Shown piece after piece: positions 48,701 through 60,700 of a stretch of DNA of 64,000 nt. This stretch comes from Marthasterias glacialis (Eukaryota > Echinodermata > Asteroidea > Forcipulatida > Asteriidae). The notes under the pieces are model-generated. The model made no database searches. It saw only the letters and a program-made list of their open reading frames with translations, and was not told the origin of the DNA. Position numbers and translations under genes: made by a program. The stretch's first letter is position 1, and every line of letters begins with the position of its first letter. The stretch is taken from NCBI GenBank assembly GCA_911728455.2, contig OU452239.1, forward strand, positions 11,328,328 to 11,392,327, given 5' to 3'.

Positions 48701-51700
48701 CTGGCATACTTTATCTATCATTCAAAACCACAGTGGATGATACTGAAGGGTCAGACAGTAGGAGGGTTGACTGTGTACTGTGTTGATGCATTCCTCACAT
48801 GGTATCATTTTGCAAGCTGGCATACTTTATCTATCACTCAAAACTACAGTGGATGATATTGAAGGGTCAGACAGTAGGAGGGTTGACCGTGCATTATGTC
48901 GGTGCATTCACCACCTGATACCACATTGCCAGCTGGCAGTTTTACCTATCATTCAAAAATACAGTGGATGATATTGAATGGTCAGGCAGTAGGAGGGTTG
49001 ACCGTGTACCGTGTTGATGCATTCCTCACATGGTATATTGCAGGCTAGCATACCATATTGCCAGCTGGTAGTTTTACCCATCATTCAAAACCACAGTGGA
49101 TGATATTGAATGGTCAAACAGTTGGAAGGTTAATGGCAAACTAGAGGATTAGAAAGTTGTTGGAATTTGACGAGTTCCGGACAGCATTACTTACTCTCGG
49201 CAGCCTCGGTGTCCCTGTATGAACCAGGGGGGCAGGAGAGGGGTTCTGGGGTTGCCTCAGGACAGTAGTACCCAAGAGGGCATGGACTGATTGAGAAGTC
49301 TGTCATAGCTGTAAGACAAAGAACAGGTCAATCAATTAGACAAAGGTACAACAGGTGGATCTGAAGTGTCAATGGCTGACAAAGCAAGGCAGGAAATGGT
49401 ACAGCTTCATTGGAATAATACATCATTGGTTTGGGGAAGGGTAAATTAATAAATGTTCAATAATTTTTTTTTGTTAAACCTTGGAAAGTTAATTAAATTT
49501 ATAGCTGGGGTCGATTTTTGGCTACTGTGCAGGCATTATTGTCTAATCCCCAATTCTAGACTTTTGTCCTTTTGTTCCAAAAGGAGGATTATGAGACATA
49601 GAGAGGCTTCCACCATTTTCCATTCCTTGTATTTCAACTCAATGGAGGGAAGACAGAGTGAACCGGGGATCCAGCCATGGCTCTGGATTTACAGTGTAGT
49701 GGCGTGTCATGGCCGAGTGGTTAGTGCGTCGGACTCAAGCTCTGGTGGCTGAGTCATCAGGGTGTGGGTTCGGGTCCCGGTCATGACACTTGTGTCCTTG
49801 AGCAAGACGCTTAACCACAATTGCTCTGTAAAAGTTGGGGAGGTAGAGCCTTCTGCTCTACCAGCCAGGCTTCTGATAGATGATACCTAAGCCTACATCC
49901 TTACGGACTGTAAAGGGGGTTACCCTGTTTCAGCCCCAGGAGTAGGTGGCAACGGCCCCTGGATAAAACAGATTTGAAGCCCACACCTCGAGTGGCTTAC
50001 TGGCCTTGTGTGTCTGGCGACTTCCATAAAAAAAAAAAAATTAAAAAAAAAAGTAGTACCAATCGTAGGCCATGGCACACGGTCGATGTTTTACAATTCA
50101 CGGTGCATTGAATTTAACATTTTCTGGGGAGAGAAACCCAAAATCCCGGTGCTTCAAAGAGAATCTTTGTTCGCTTGGCTTTGTCAAGTCAAGGTTTCTT
50201 TGTGCCAGCAGTACTCTCAAAGTTACAATGCTAGTCGGTTTTGAGGGGTCTTTGATTTCGTTACCAGAAATTTATAACAAGAATATCACGCCTTGTAAGG
50301 GTAACAAAGTGCTGCAGGTTGGTGAGTTGGAAAAAAATTTCCCCTTGAGAGTTTCACTGCAGTCTTACCTGGGACGTTGCACCAGTACCCAGCGGGACAT
50401 GGCTGGCACGTGCTGGAGTTTGTCGCCTTGGATTCGTCGGAGAAGGTCGTATTGGGACATGGTTTAGGATCCTGATTGAACTCACAGAAATAACCTGAAA
50501 TTAAACAAGAAATAAATTCAGACATAACGATGTCAAACTTCTGTAGTTACAAATCAGTAGATTACATTAAGAAAATTCATGGAAGAACCCAAGAATTCTG
50601 AAAAAATTTATTATACTTATAAATTTATTATATTGTCAACTGTTCAATTTGCATTTATGAACAACTCTGCCGTATTGAGGTCTGTTAAGCAGATTTTACA
50701 TTTTTATTTCCATAAACCGTTAAACTGTGTACAAGGTTCTGCTTTGGTTTTGACAGTTAGTTGACAAGAAGCCAATTATGCATAAATGAATAAATCTGCA
50801 TTAATCAGGGTACATGTATTAATAATAAATGTTTAGTTGGTCCTGCCTTTTCATTTCATTTCATTTTATTAATTCTGGTTGTGAAGCCAAAATTTCTCTA
50901 AAAAGTGAATTTAATCACTATACTAGCCAAGAACCCACTGAGAGGAGACAAGGAAGAAAGTTTCAGTTTTAGATGTGGGAGGAAAACCCCAGAGAAATAT
51001 TCCACGCAATCAGGTAGGGACTGAAAACCCAATGCTCCCGGTGGGTTTTGAACCGGGGTCCTAGAGGTGGAAGGCGAGGAAAGATACACGCCCAAAGTTT
51101 TTGCTACTTCCTGTTCCAAAGCTGGCATTTGTTACTGTGTTATTTTAATTTACCAAAAAAAAAACTCATTCCTAGCTTCGTTCAAAGACATTTGTTATGA
51201 AAGAAACCGGTATTTCTGATAAGACCTTGAGTCTTTGCAAGACATACGTAAAAGGCAAGTCCAGAAATTATGTTGTTCTTGTACAAATCATCAAAGACAA
51301 AAACTTCAGTGCGGTTCCTATGGGCTTCTGGCTATCGATAGAGCCAGTTTGTGTGAAGTGGGCGTGACTTACAGTGGAACTATGTCACACTCACCAACAG
51401 GATAGGCAGATAGAACCCACTAAATTGCATAAATGAAAAAATTTGCATAAATGAATACGTTTATTTTTACCTGGTGTACAGGGTTCTGCCTTGATGCTGT
51501 CAACGGTACAGATGTACCCGGCTGGGCACTGGGTGCACTCTGCAGAGCTCTTAGCCCCCGGTTCAGTGATCACCTGTCCAGGACTACACACAGAAACATT
51601 CAAAGCACCTGCAACAAAAAAAAAACCACAGCTAAATCAGTACCATGCTTAAAAAATCTGGCTTTAGGGGGCAATTGCCTTCACAGAAATTCGGGAGTTC

Positions 51701-54700
51701 GAAAGTGTACAAACATTGTATCTCGCTAAAATGATCCTAGATCATATGAAAGCTGTGGCTCTAAAATCGGCATGTTCATCCCATCGCACTGTCCTCTTAA
51801 CAGGGATGCAAACCTACAGACACACAGCCATCTGACCACCAACCAACCAACAGACAGACAGACATCTAGTGAGACTGTACAACATTACCTTCCAGACAGT
51901 AGTACCCAATGGGACATGGCTCTCCCATCACAATGTCCATACCATCAGGGGTCGGGGTGTTAGATCCTGAGTAACAGATGAAACCCGCTGTGCATGGTCC
52001 AGCTATCCTACCTCCAACACAGTAACTCCCTGCAAAACACAATCAAGAATTCAAAAATGTTACTAACGCTAAAACACAACTTTTTAACAGCCGTACCTAC
52101 ATGTGTCTCTAAGCCCTCATTGTTTTACAACAGTTAAACAGAGCTACACACTTTTTGAGGCATTGCATGGTGAGGTATCAATGTATATTTGGTTTGCGGT
52201 AACACCATGTGATTACATCTACTTTGCTACATACAGTAGATTGTTCTTGTGAGAACTTGTCTTGCTATTATTCTACTACCGCGGAGTAGATTTCCGAATT
52301 CGGGAGACCTCTTAGTTCTGAAAAGAACTGTCATGCTTTTTAAGTACTACCTGGGGAGGTAGGAAATCAGGTGGGACTACTACTACTACTTTCGCTGCAC
52401 GATTCTTTGCGCTATCCTGGACAAGCCAGAACATTAAAGGTGTCCTCATGATTATAGCAGTAAATAGAACCAGTTACTACGCACGAGTGCTCACCGGTGG
52501 TTACATCACAGTTTGACAAAGACGGCACCCGTTGGGATTTGACCGCAAGCGCGTGCGTGTGCAGTGTCTGGGTGAGAGTTTATCTTTCCATACACAGCCT
52601 GACAGGCCGGCTACAATTCATGATGACACAGCCCCTTTAAGAACCTAACACCATGTAAAAGTATACAAGGTGCTGAGACACAATCTGCAACCAAACCATG
52701 CCAGAGACATAAGGGTAGGCCATCCTCCTTATCAAGTTTAAGTGTACTTGGTTCTTCAACACGCATTGATTTAATACAACACGTAGAATCAACGGCTTTA
52801 CATCCCACTCCAAGGTGCGGCCATCTTGATTTTCTCCCATTCAAACCAATGTAACCAAACCGGGGCTGGAAGGGCAAATAGTCTGGTTCCTTTTTGTATT
52901 AGCATATATTACTGTTATTGGATACAGGGAACATGACCAAGATGGTTGCAGCATGATAAAGGTCTATTATATTCTGTATGGATGTTTTACCCGTCGGGCA
53001 TTGCTGACACTGTGAGGGATTGATCAGTCAAAAAGACAGAACAATTACAGTGTGTTTGGATTTGTTTTACCTGTGGGGCATTCCTGACACTGCGAGGGTT
53101 TGATCAGCCCAGTCACATTATCCATTGTGTATGTGCCGTTAGGACACGGCGTAGGCTCGATGGAGGCTTGTGGGCAGTAGGAGTAGGCACTGCAAGGCTC
53201 TGGGGTGCTGGAGTTCACCATGCAGAAGAAGCCCTCTGGACAGATGTTGCAATCAACCTCTGCCATAAACGGCTGGTAGGTACCTGGCAAGACAAACATC
53301 CGACGGTATACATATCTTTATTTTAATGAAACAAACGAAAAAGCTTCTCACCCACCAAAATAACATCAACCCCTGGCAGAGTCTTTCACAAAGAACTTCA
53401 GCCTTTGAGAAAGACCCTGCTAGGGTCGAAACATCAGACCATTACCACTGATTTTTGTCTACTTTTATTTTCTGATTATTTTGGTGTTTTCTTTCCGAAT
53501 ATTCAGATATTACATTTTTGAAATGGTTTCACCAACCTGGATCACAAGCCATAGGAGTTGCAGTCTGGTTCAAGCAGTAGAATCCGGCAGGGCATTCATA
53601 ACCGACGGGTTCGGCAGAGTCGATAACGGCATCGCTGGGGCAGTAGTAGCGTTCAGAACACACCCCGCTGGGTTGGGAGAGTCCGTTACCTTCACAGTAG
53701 TGGCCGGCCTCGCATGGGACACAGTCGTCCACTGACACTCCGCCCCTGTTTGGGTTCATGGTGCCTGGGGGGCACGGGGTGGCCGAGTGGGTACCTTCGA
53801 GGGTTAACAAACAACATCATCATTTAAGGAACTGATTTGATGTGGCAAAATCCTTCAAGAAAAAAACTTTGAAAATTGTCCTTATGGTGCCTTAGGGAAA
53901 AGGCTGGCTGAGTGGCTAATAAATTAAATTATACAAAAAAAGAGAGAAACTTCACCCACCGTTTTCACAGTAGTGTCCCACTTGGCACGGTTGATTCACC
54001 AAATCATCCGGGCTGGGCGTCGCCGCTCCTTCCAGACACAAGAAACCAGCGTCGCATTCGCCGGTCGGCCAAGACAGACCCGGGGTCTCGCAGTACATTC
54101 CGATCAAGCACAGTTGACAGTCCGCTTCATTGATTAGAGACTCCTGATCACTGAAGGTACCTGCATCATGACAAGGTTCAAGAATGCGGTTAACTTTTGT
54201 AATTTGTCAAAAGACCACCAGTATCCGCTCTTTGTTTGAGACCCAACACATACATGAAACAACAAACCTGTCACAGTTTCAGCTCAATCAGTCATCGGAC
54301 TTACAAGAAAATAGGAAAAAATTGTTATCACTGTCTTCACACATCAAATTTTGGACTCGAGATAACAACTACTTGTTTCACTTATTTCTCAAAAACTATA
54401 GCATTTCTGGCAAACATAATCCAATTTTATAGTAAAGTATAATTAAAATATTTTGGTTGGTTACCTGCATGTGCTTAGCAAAATTTTCCTGTACTGAGCA
54501 AGATTTTCCTGTGCTTAGCATATATTTGTGTTGATCACATTTTACCCTGATTTGTTTTCTTATTTTTATTTATTTATTTTTTTTTTTTCTTCAGATGGAT
54601 CCATTTAGAATATTTTACCTGCAGGGCATGGTTCACCGTCGTCGCCTGTTCCCTCTTGGCAGTAAAATCCAGTTGGACATGGAAGAGTGGTGTTCATTCC

Positions 54701-57700
54701 AATTTCAGGACATGTCTTACCTGCGAGAAAAAAAAAGAAAAACAAAATAAGTCAATATTTCAAAACTAGTTTTAAAAAGAGGAATAGAAGTTCTCGGAGG
54801 ATTTCAGTGGGAAAAACAGATTTTCCGTTAGAAAATTCTGATAATTTCTAAAATATGTAGAAACAAACAGGAAACCCATAAATATCCCTTATTCGTTTAT
54901 TTTATTTCAGCCATATCCAACAGTGCAAGCGCCAGTAATAGGATGGACGAAACAATTAAAATACAAAATATTTCTCAATTAAATTATTTAAAAGAAGACA
55001 ATATACTAACAGACAAAAACGGAACATTATAACAAAAAGTTTTGTAAATGATGGGATCAAGCGATTGGTGCCCCATTTATAGGGGTTCAATGGGTTAGGG
55101 TGTGCTCGTTAGAGCACGCTTCACCTGTAATCTTTTGTGGACATCTTAAAATGCTGTTCTCCTCTAAATAAAATTGTACAAATAAAAACAAAAACAAAAA
55201 TGGTTGGCTATATCAGGACCAGTCTGGTTAACGGCAAACACAATTTCTTTTTTCCGGCCTTAGCTGTCCAAGTTTCTAAAAGTTGAGAAATATTAGTGAT
55301 GTCAAGAACTGGATGGGATAGGCTTACTTTCAGGACAGGGATCGCACTCTCCCATACGCGGAAATGGGGCGTACGTTCCTTTGTCACATGGGACCTCACT
55401 GGGTGCCCCCTCCTCACAGTAATGCCCAACTGGGCACTCGTAACCCCTGATACCATCAGCGGGGGTGGGGGTGTCTGATCCACCGGTGCAGATGTAGCCG
55501 GCCATGCATGGGAGTGTCACCCCTAAAGATAACAAAGAATTAAAAATTGTGTAAAAGTCTCTTGAAAGGTTTCCAGGTAAAATAGAGGATAGGATTGGTA
55601 AAGCTGATAATGCAGTGTTCTTACTTTGTGTGATTCGATATATACATGAAAAAAAGAAACCAGGGAAAATTTGGGCTCAATCTGACATCCAAGTCAGGAG
55701 AAAATCATAAAAACAAAATGGCAGACACAAACTGGCAGACAAAATATGCTTATATGTAGAGTGTGGTTCTGCTGTTTTTTTTTTTTTAATCACTACTCAC
55801 TGATTACAAACTACTTTAGGTGTTTTATTGCATAAACAAATCTACAAAAGGATAAGGAACATTTCCACCAAGAAATCTGAAGGTGATATATCCCTTTAAG
55901 GAGTTTTAAAATTGTGTTTTTGATGGACTTACCATTCTGAGAGCTGTTGGCGTTGCAGTAGCGTCCGATATCGCAAGGTGCACAAGACGTCTCGTTGATG
56001 TTACCCACACCAGATGAAATTGTCCCTGCTGGGCAGGGCGTTGGTCTGTAGCTCCCCTCCGGACAGTAGCTCCCGGCTGGGCAGATGTTGGGGTTGGGGA
56101 TTGCATCTCCGCCTTCACAGTAGAACCTAGGAACAAAAGGGCAACCACACTGGTCCTTACACACATGAATCAATGGAGGTCAAAACGAGGCTTGTGTCCA
56201 GAATAGTCTGGTGCTTTTCAAGGGTAAAAATTTCTCAAGTTGACAGTTGATTGATAGTCAGAGAACCAACAAAATAAAAAATGTATCAGACAGAATTATC
56301 GGTCATCGAAAAAGTGTTTTCGGAAACACTGAAATTCAACATACAACAATGAAACATTTTTGCAGTTGCTGGTTAAATACACTGTCAAATAAATGTGTTT
56401 TACTATAATTTGTTGCCAGAACTTTTTTTCAAGGAATTCAAAGTAATTTGAGTGGTTCCATGCTTCGTATTATAACCAAAAATTATTATTACTATTACCA
56501 CTTCTTATTAGGAGAGGGGTGTCATCTTATATAATTAATCCAACAATTTGTTTTGTAATGTCAACTACGTCAACATATAAAATAGTATTAGACAGTACAC
56601 AAAACGTAGAGTCTGCTGCCCTCAACGTCAAAAAACTCCCCCTATCCTTACCCTCCGTAGCACAGTGCTTCTGGTTCATTCAGTCCAGCAGACAGGCAGT
56701 AGTACCTGGCCAGACACGGCTGGCACCAGCTCTCGTTGAAAGCGTTGGTCAGATTGTTGAACGTTCCTGGCGGGCAGGGGTATTCATTGGCTCGTTTGGT
56801 CATCGGCAGGCAGTAGTAACCGGCCGGACAGTCCGACCCGTTGAGGTGGACGACGGGAGCGATGGTGTTATCACAAAAGTAGCCTAATGGGGAGGAAGGG
56901 ATGAAGTGGGATGAAGGAAGGGACGAAAATGTCGAAAATCAATTTTGTTTGATCGAATTTTAGGATGGACAAGAATTTTAATCAAACAGTGCAACAACGT
57001 AGCCATTTTTGTTTGGGTTTTGCCCTCACATCGTTGTGTCTTCAGCACCCAGTACTTTCCCCAAGTCCTATGAACAAAATCCACAGGCATATTACTTGGG
57101 TGGGATTTGAACCTACTACCATTGCCATTCTAGAGCAGATGTCTTACCTCTAGACTATCAAGCTTACCCAGTAGCTAGAGGCTGTGGAAAGTACTAAGTA
57201 TACAGTGCTTAATACACATTGGTGTAAGGGTAAAATAAAATAATATTCTTTATCCTTGATGTAAATTTAACATCCAGTAAAAACGTAGCCTTCACTCAAC
57301 ACCCATATCTGAGACTGCACGTATGTGGTACCTCTCTTAAACTATTTCAGACAAGATAAAAACTGAGATTGCCGTACCTTCTTCACACGGGAGGCAAGAT
57401 GATTTTCCCTCCTCGTCTTGATAATACCCATCTTCACATCTTTCTGGATCTGCAAAGTTCTGCATGCAGTAATGGCCGGGTGGACATAGGTAATCCCCTG
57501 GGGTGGGCGTGCTTTGCCCAGGAGGACAGTAGTAACCTGATGAGAGAGCACGGTAAAGGAATCATGACAAACAAAATTCCCCTAGGGTGGGGGCACTCTC
57601 CCCAAGGGTGGGGGGTCTGTGTCACTGGGAGATGGTCATGTAGAGACAGAATGGTACTCCTCTAAGTTGGAGTACTCTATCCCTTGGGTGGAAGATACTC

Positions 57701-60700
57701 CTTAGGGTGGGGCTACTTTCCCTCGGATGGGGGTCTTTCCCATTGAATAGGGATACTCTCTCCCCTATGAAATTAAATCCTCATAAGGCACAGCTCTTTT
57801 TAAAAAAATTCTACATACCTTCTGCGCATACACCACTTGTCGTAGAGGCCCCGATTTCATTACAAAAGAAACCTCCCTCACAGGGCAAGCAATCTTCGAC
57901 TCCATCCTGACCCATTGCTGGATTGTACGTCCCATTGGAGCAGGGTTTCGGCAGCGCGGTTTCCTCGGGACAGTAGCGACCGACCGGACACTCAATCTCC
58001 TCCGGACTGGACGAGCCTGCCGGGCAGTAGTAACCCGGGCTGCAGTTCCCCGAGGGTGCGGAGAGACCGGTGGCGTTGCAGTGCTTGCCTGGGGTGCAGG
58101 GTTCCGGCGCAGCGTTACCCCCGACGCAGAAATCACCGGGTTGGCATTCTCCACCGTTCTCTGTCGGCTGATGGAGATAAAAGGATTAAGTTATGTAACA
58201 CACGTCTTGTGACTGACTGGGAGCTTGTTACATGATAAGAAAGATCTTTACTGCAAAAAGACTATGCGACACCGCAAAAGTACCAGCCTCATGGCAATTA
58301 ATGTAAAGCCCATCGGCAACCAATGAAGTTTCAACCTTTGCCATGCTTTGGATTTTATCATCCAGAAAGTGTGAATCCTCGCTTCATACTGGGCAACAGT
58401 CGTGGTATGTCTACCTAACTCTCAATCAGAAATCCTATTGCATAACAAACACAATAAGCACATGTCTGTGCTATCTGCAATGCCTTTAAAAAGCGTAAAT
58501 TGCTCAGCGCAGAAAACTTTGTACAGTGTTTGTCAGTTTTCTTTAAAAGTGTTTTCTTGAACACGAAAAAGAAGAAATCAGCTGATCAGCTGAAACGTCC
58601 CATGCCTGTATTCTACTTATTTTCAAGGGGGGCATTTATTTTTTCCTGTCACTGCTAAAACTGGTATTCACAGAAAAATTCAAGAAACAAATTCTTGTGT
58701 CACTCCCTAGAAAATATTTCTATTTTTTTTATTTTTTTATTTATTTTTTTTATGGAAGTCGCCAGACACACAAGGCCAGTAAAGCCACTCGAGGTGTGGG
58801 CTACAAATCTGTTTTATCCAGGGGCCGTTGCCACCTACTCTAGGGGCTGAAACAGGGTAACCCCCTTTACAGTCCGTAAGGATGTAGGCTTAGGTATCAT
58901 CTATCAGAAGCCTGGCTGGTAGAGCAGAAGGCTCTTCCTCCCCAACTTAAAGAGTAATCTATTAAGATTTTTGGGAGTGGCACAAGAAATGTTTTCATGA
59001 AATAAGATTTTTTCATATTTAAAGATAACCATTTTTTAGCAGTGTTTCAATTCACTGCATCAGACTCACCATTGCCTCGCTGGTGTTCCCTGAGCAGTAG
59101 AATCCCGGGCTACACTGGGCCGTAGGGTTACTGTTCCCAGCCCCCTCGCAGTACCACCCAGGGGTACACTCGATACACCCAGAGGTGCCCCCCTGTAAGG
59201 TCTTATTATTGAAGGTACCCGGTGGGCAGGGGTTGGTGTATGGGTCCGGGGTGTTCAGTGGGCAGTAGTAGCCCGGTGGGCATTCGTTGGGGGTGTAGTC
59301 AGTCGTGTTGATGTGACAGTAGTAGCTGGCGGGGCAGGGCAGGCAGGTCGACTGCTGAACTTGATCTTGGTATGTGCCGGCCTCGCAACCTGCGAGACAA
59401 TTGAAGAAGAAAAAATGTACAATTTACCCTAGTAATGTGGGACACCTCCAGTTTGCTTTATAGTGTTACTGCACCCAATACTCCTTATTTGTGTCAGTAG
59501 TAAGCGGAACGAAGGAACACTGAGCCCTCGTTCATAAGAGACACAGATTATAATCCCATAACCTAGATTACTCTAGTGTTCTTAAACGACATAAGCGACA
59601 CAGATTATAATCCCATAACCTAGATTACTCTAGTGTTCTTAAATGACGTCAGTCATTATAATCTGGAATGCTGGTGGTACACCCCAGATTATACTGACTG
59701 ACGTCATTTAAGAACACTAGAGTAATCTAGGTTATGAGATTATAATCTGTGTCGCTTATGAACGAGGGCTCAGTGTAACTTTGCTCCGCTTACTACTGAC
59801 CCAATTGAGGAGAATCAGGTGGTTATTTCAGCAGTCATATTATAAAAATCAAAAGTTAAAATGGCAAGCAAACAGCATAGCCATTTGGCACATCACTACG
59901 CCACACACGTGCACATCTGCTGCAGAGGCAAGGTTATCACCACTTCTGCCTCTAAACTGGTATACGATGGGAGACTTTTGAGGACACTAGGTGGCAGCAG
60001 ACTTACCAGGCAAATCCATTGTTCTCGGATATGTGCGTATGCTCAGAACTACGCAACAATGGAAAATTACATGGTAAGTCTGCTGCCACCTATTGTTCCA
60101 AAGTCTCCCATTGTGTGGAATTTTACAGAAAATCACTAGTTTCAATGTTCAAATGCATTTATGACGACAGAAACTGACAAAGCCTCGAGTCTTTGCAAAA
60201 AAATTGTAAAAAGCAAAGTCCAATAACTTATTCTAACACATAAAATCCTCAGAAAAAAATTAATTCAATGCAACTCCTGTTGTATGTGATTCTGGTAACT
60301 CGTTGGAGGCAGTTTGCGTGAAGTGGGCGTGGTTAATAATGGAATTGGGTCAAACTCAGGGATGAGATTTGACGATTGCAGAAATTCCTGAAAAATGGCT
60401 TGCAGGCCTGGGTTCCTCCTTACTCTAGACCCAGAACCTCCCAGATACAAACTCTGTGTATCACCAGAAATACAAGACTACAGATTTGGACACAATGTGG
60501 ACTGTTTCTTTCTCTCTTTGGTGACTGCTAAACTTCTTTCAAGAAAATTTAAAGACTCAAGGAGATTTTGAGAAAATCCTGAAAAGACGAAAAAAATCCT
60601 GAGAAATCACATGCCTGCACACTTAAGTACAGGATTAAGGGCAGCATATTTTCATTTCACTCAAACCGTTATTTTTTTTCCTACTTACCTGTAGGATAGT

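Noticed and set aside
49700..49790. Possible tRNA-Leu/Ser gene
   Set aside because: The head is tRNA-like, but it runs straight into a SINE body with a poly-A tail, and diverged copies recur across the window.
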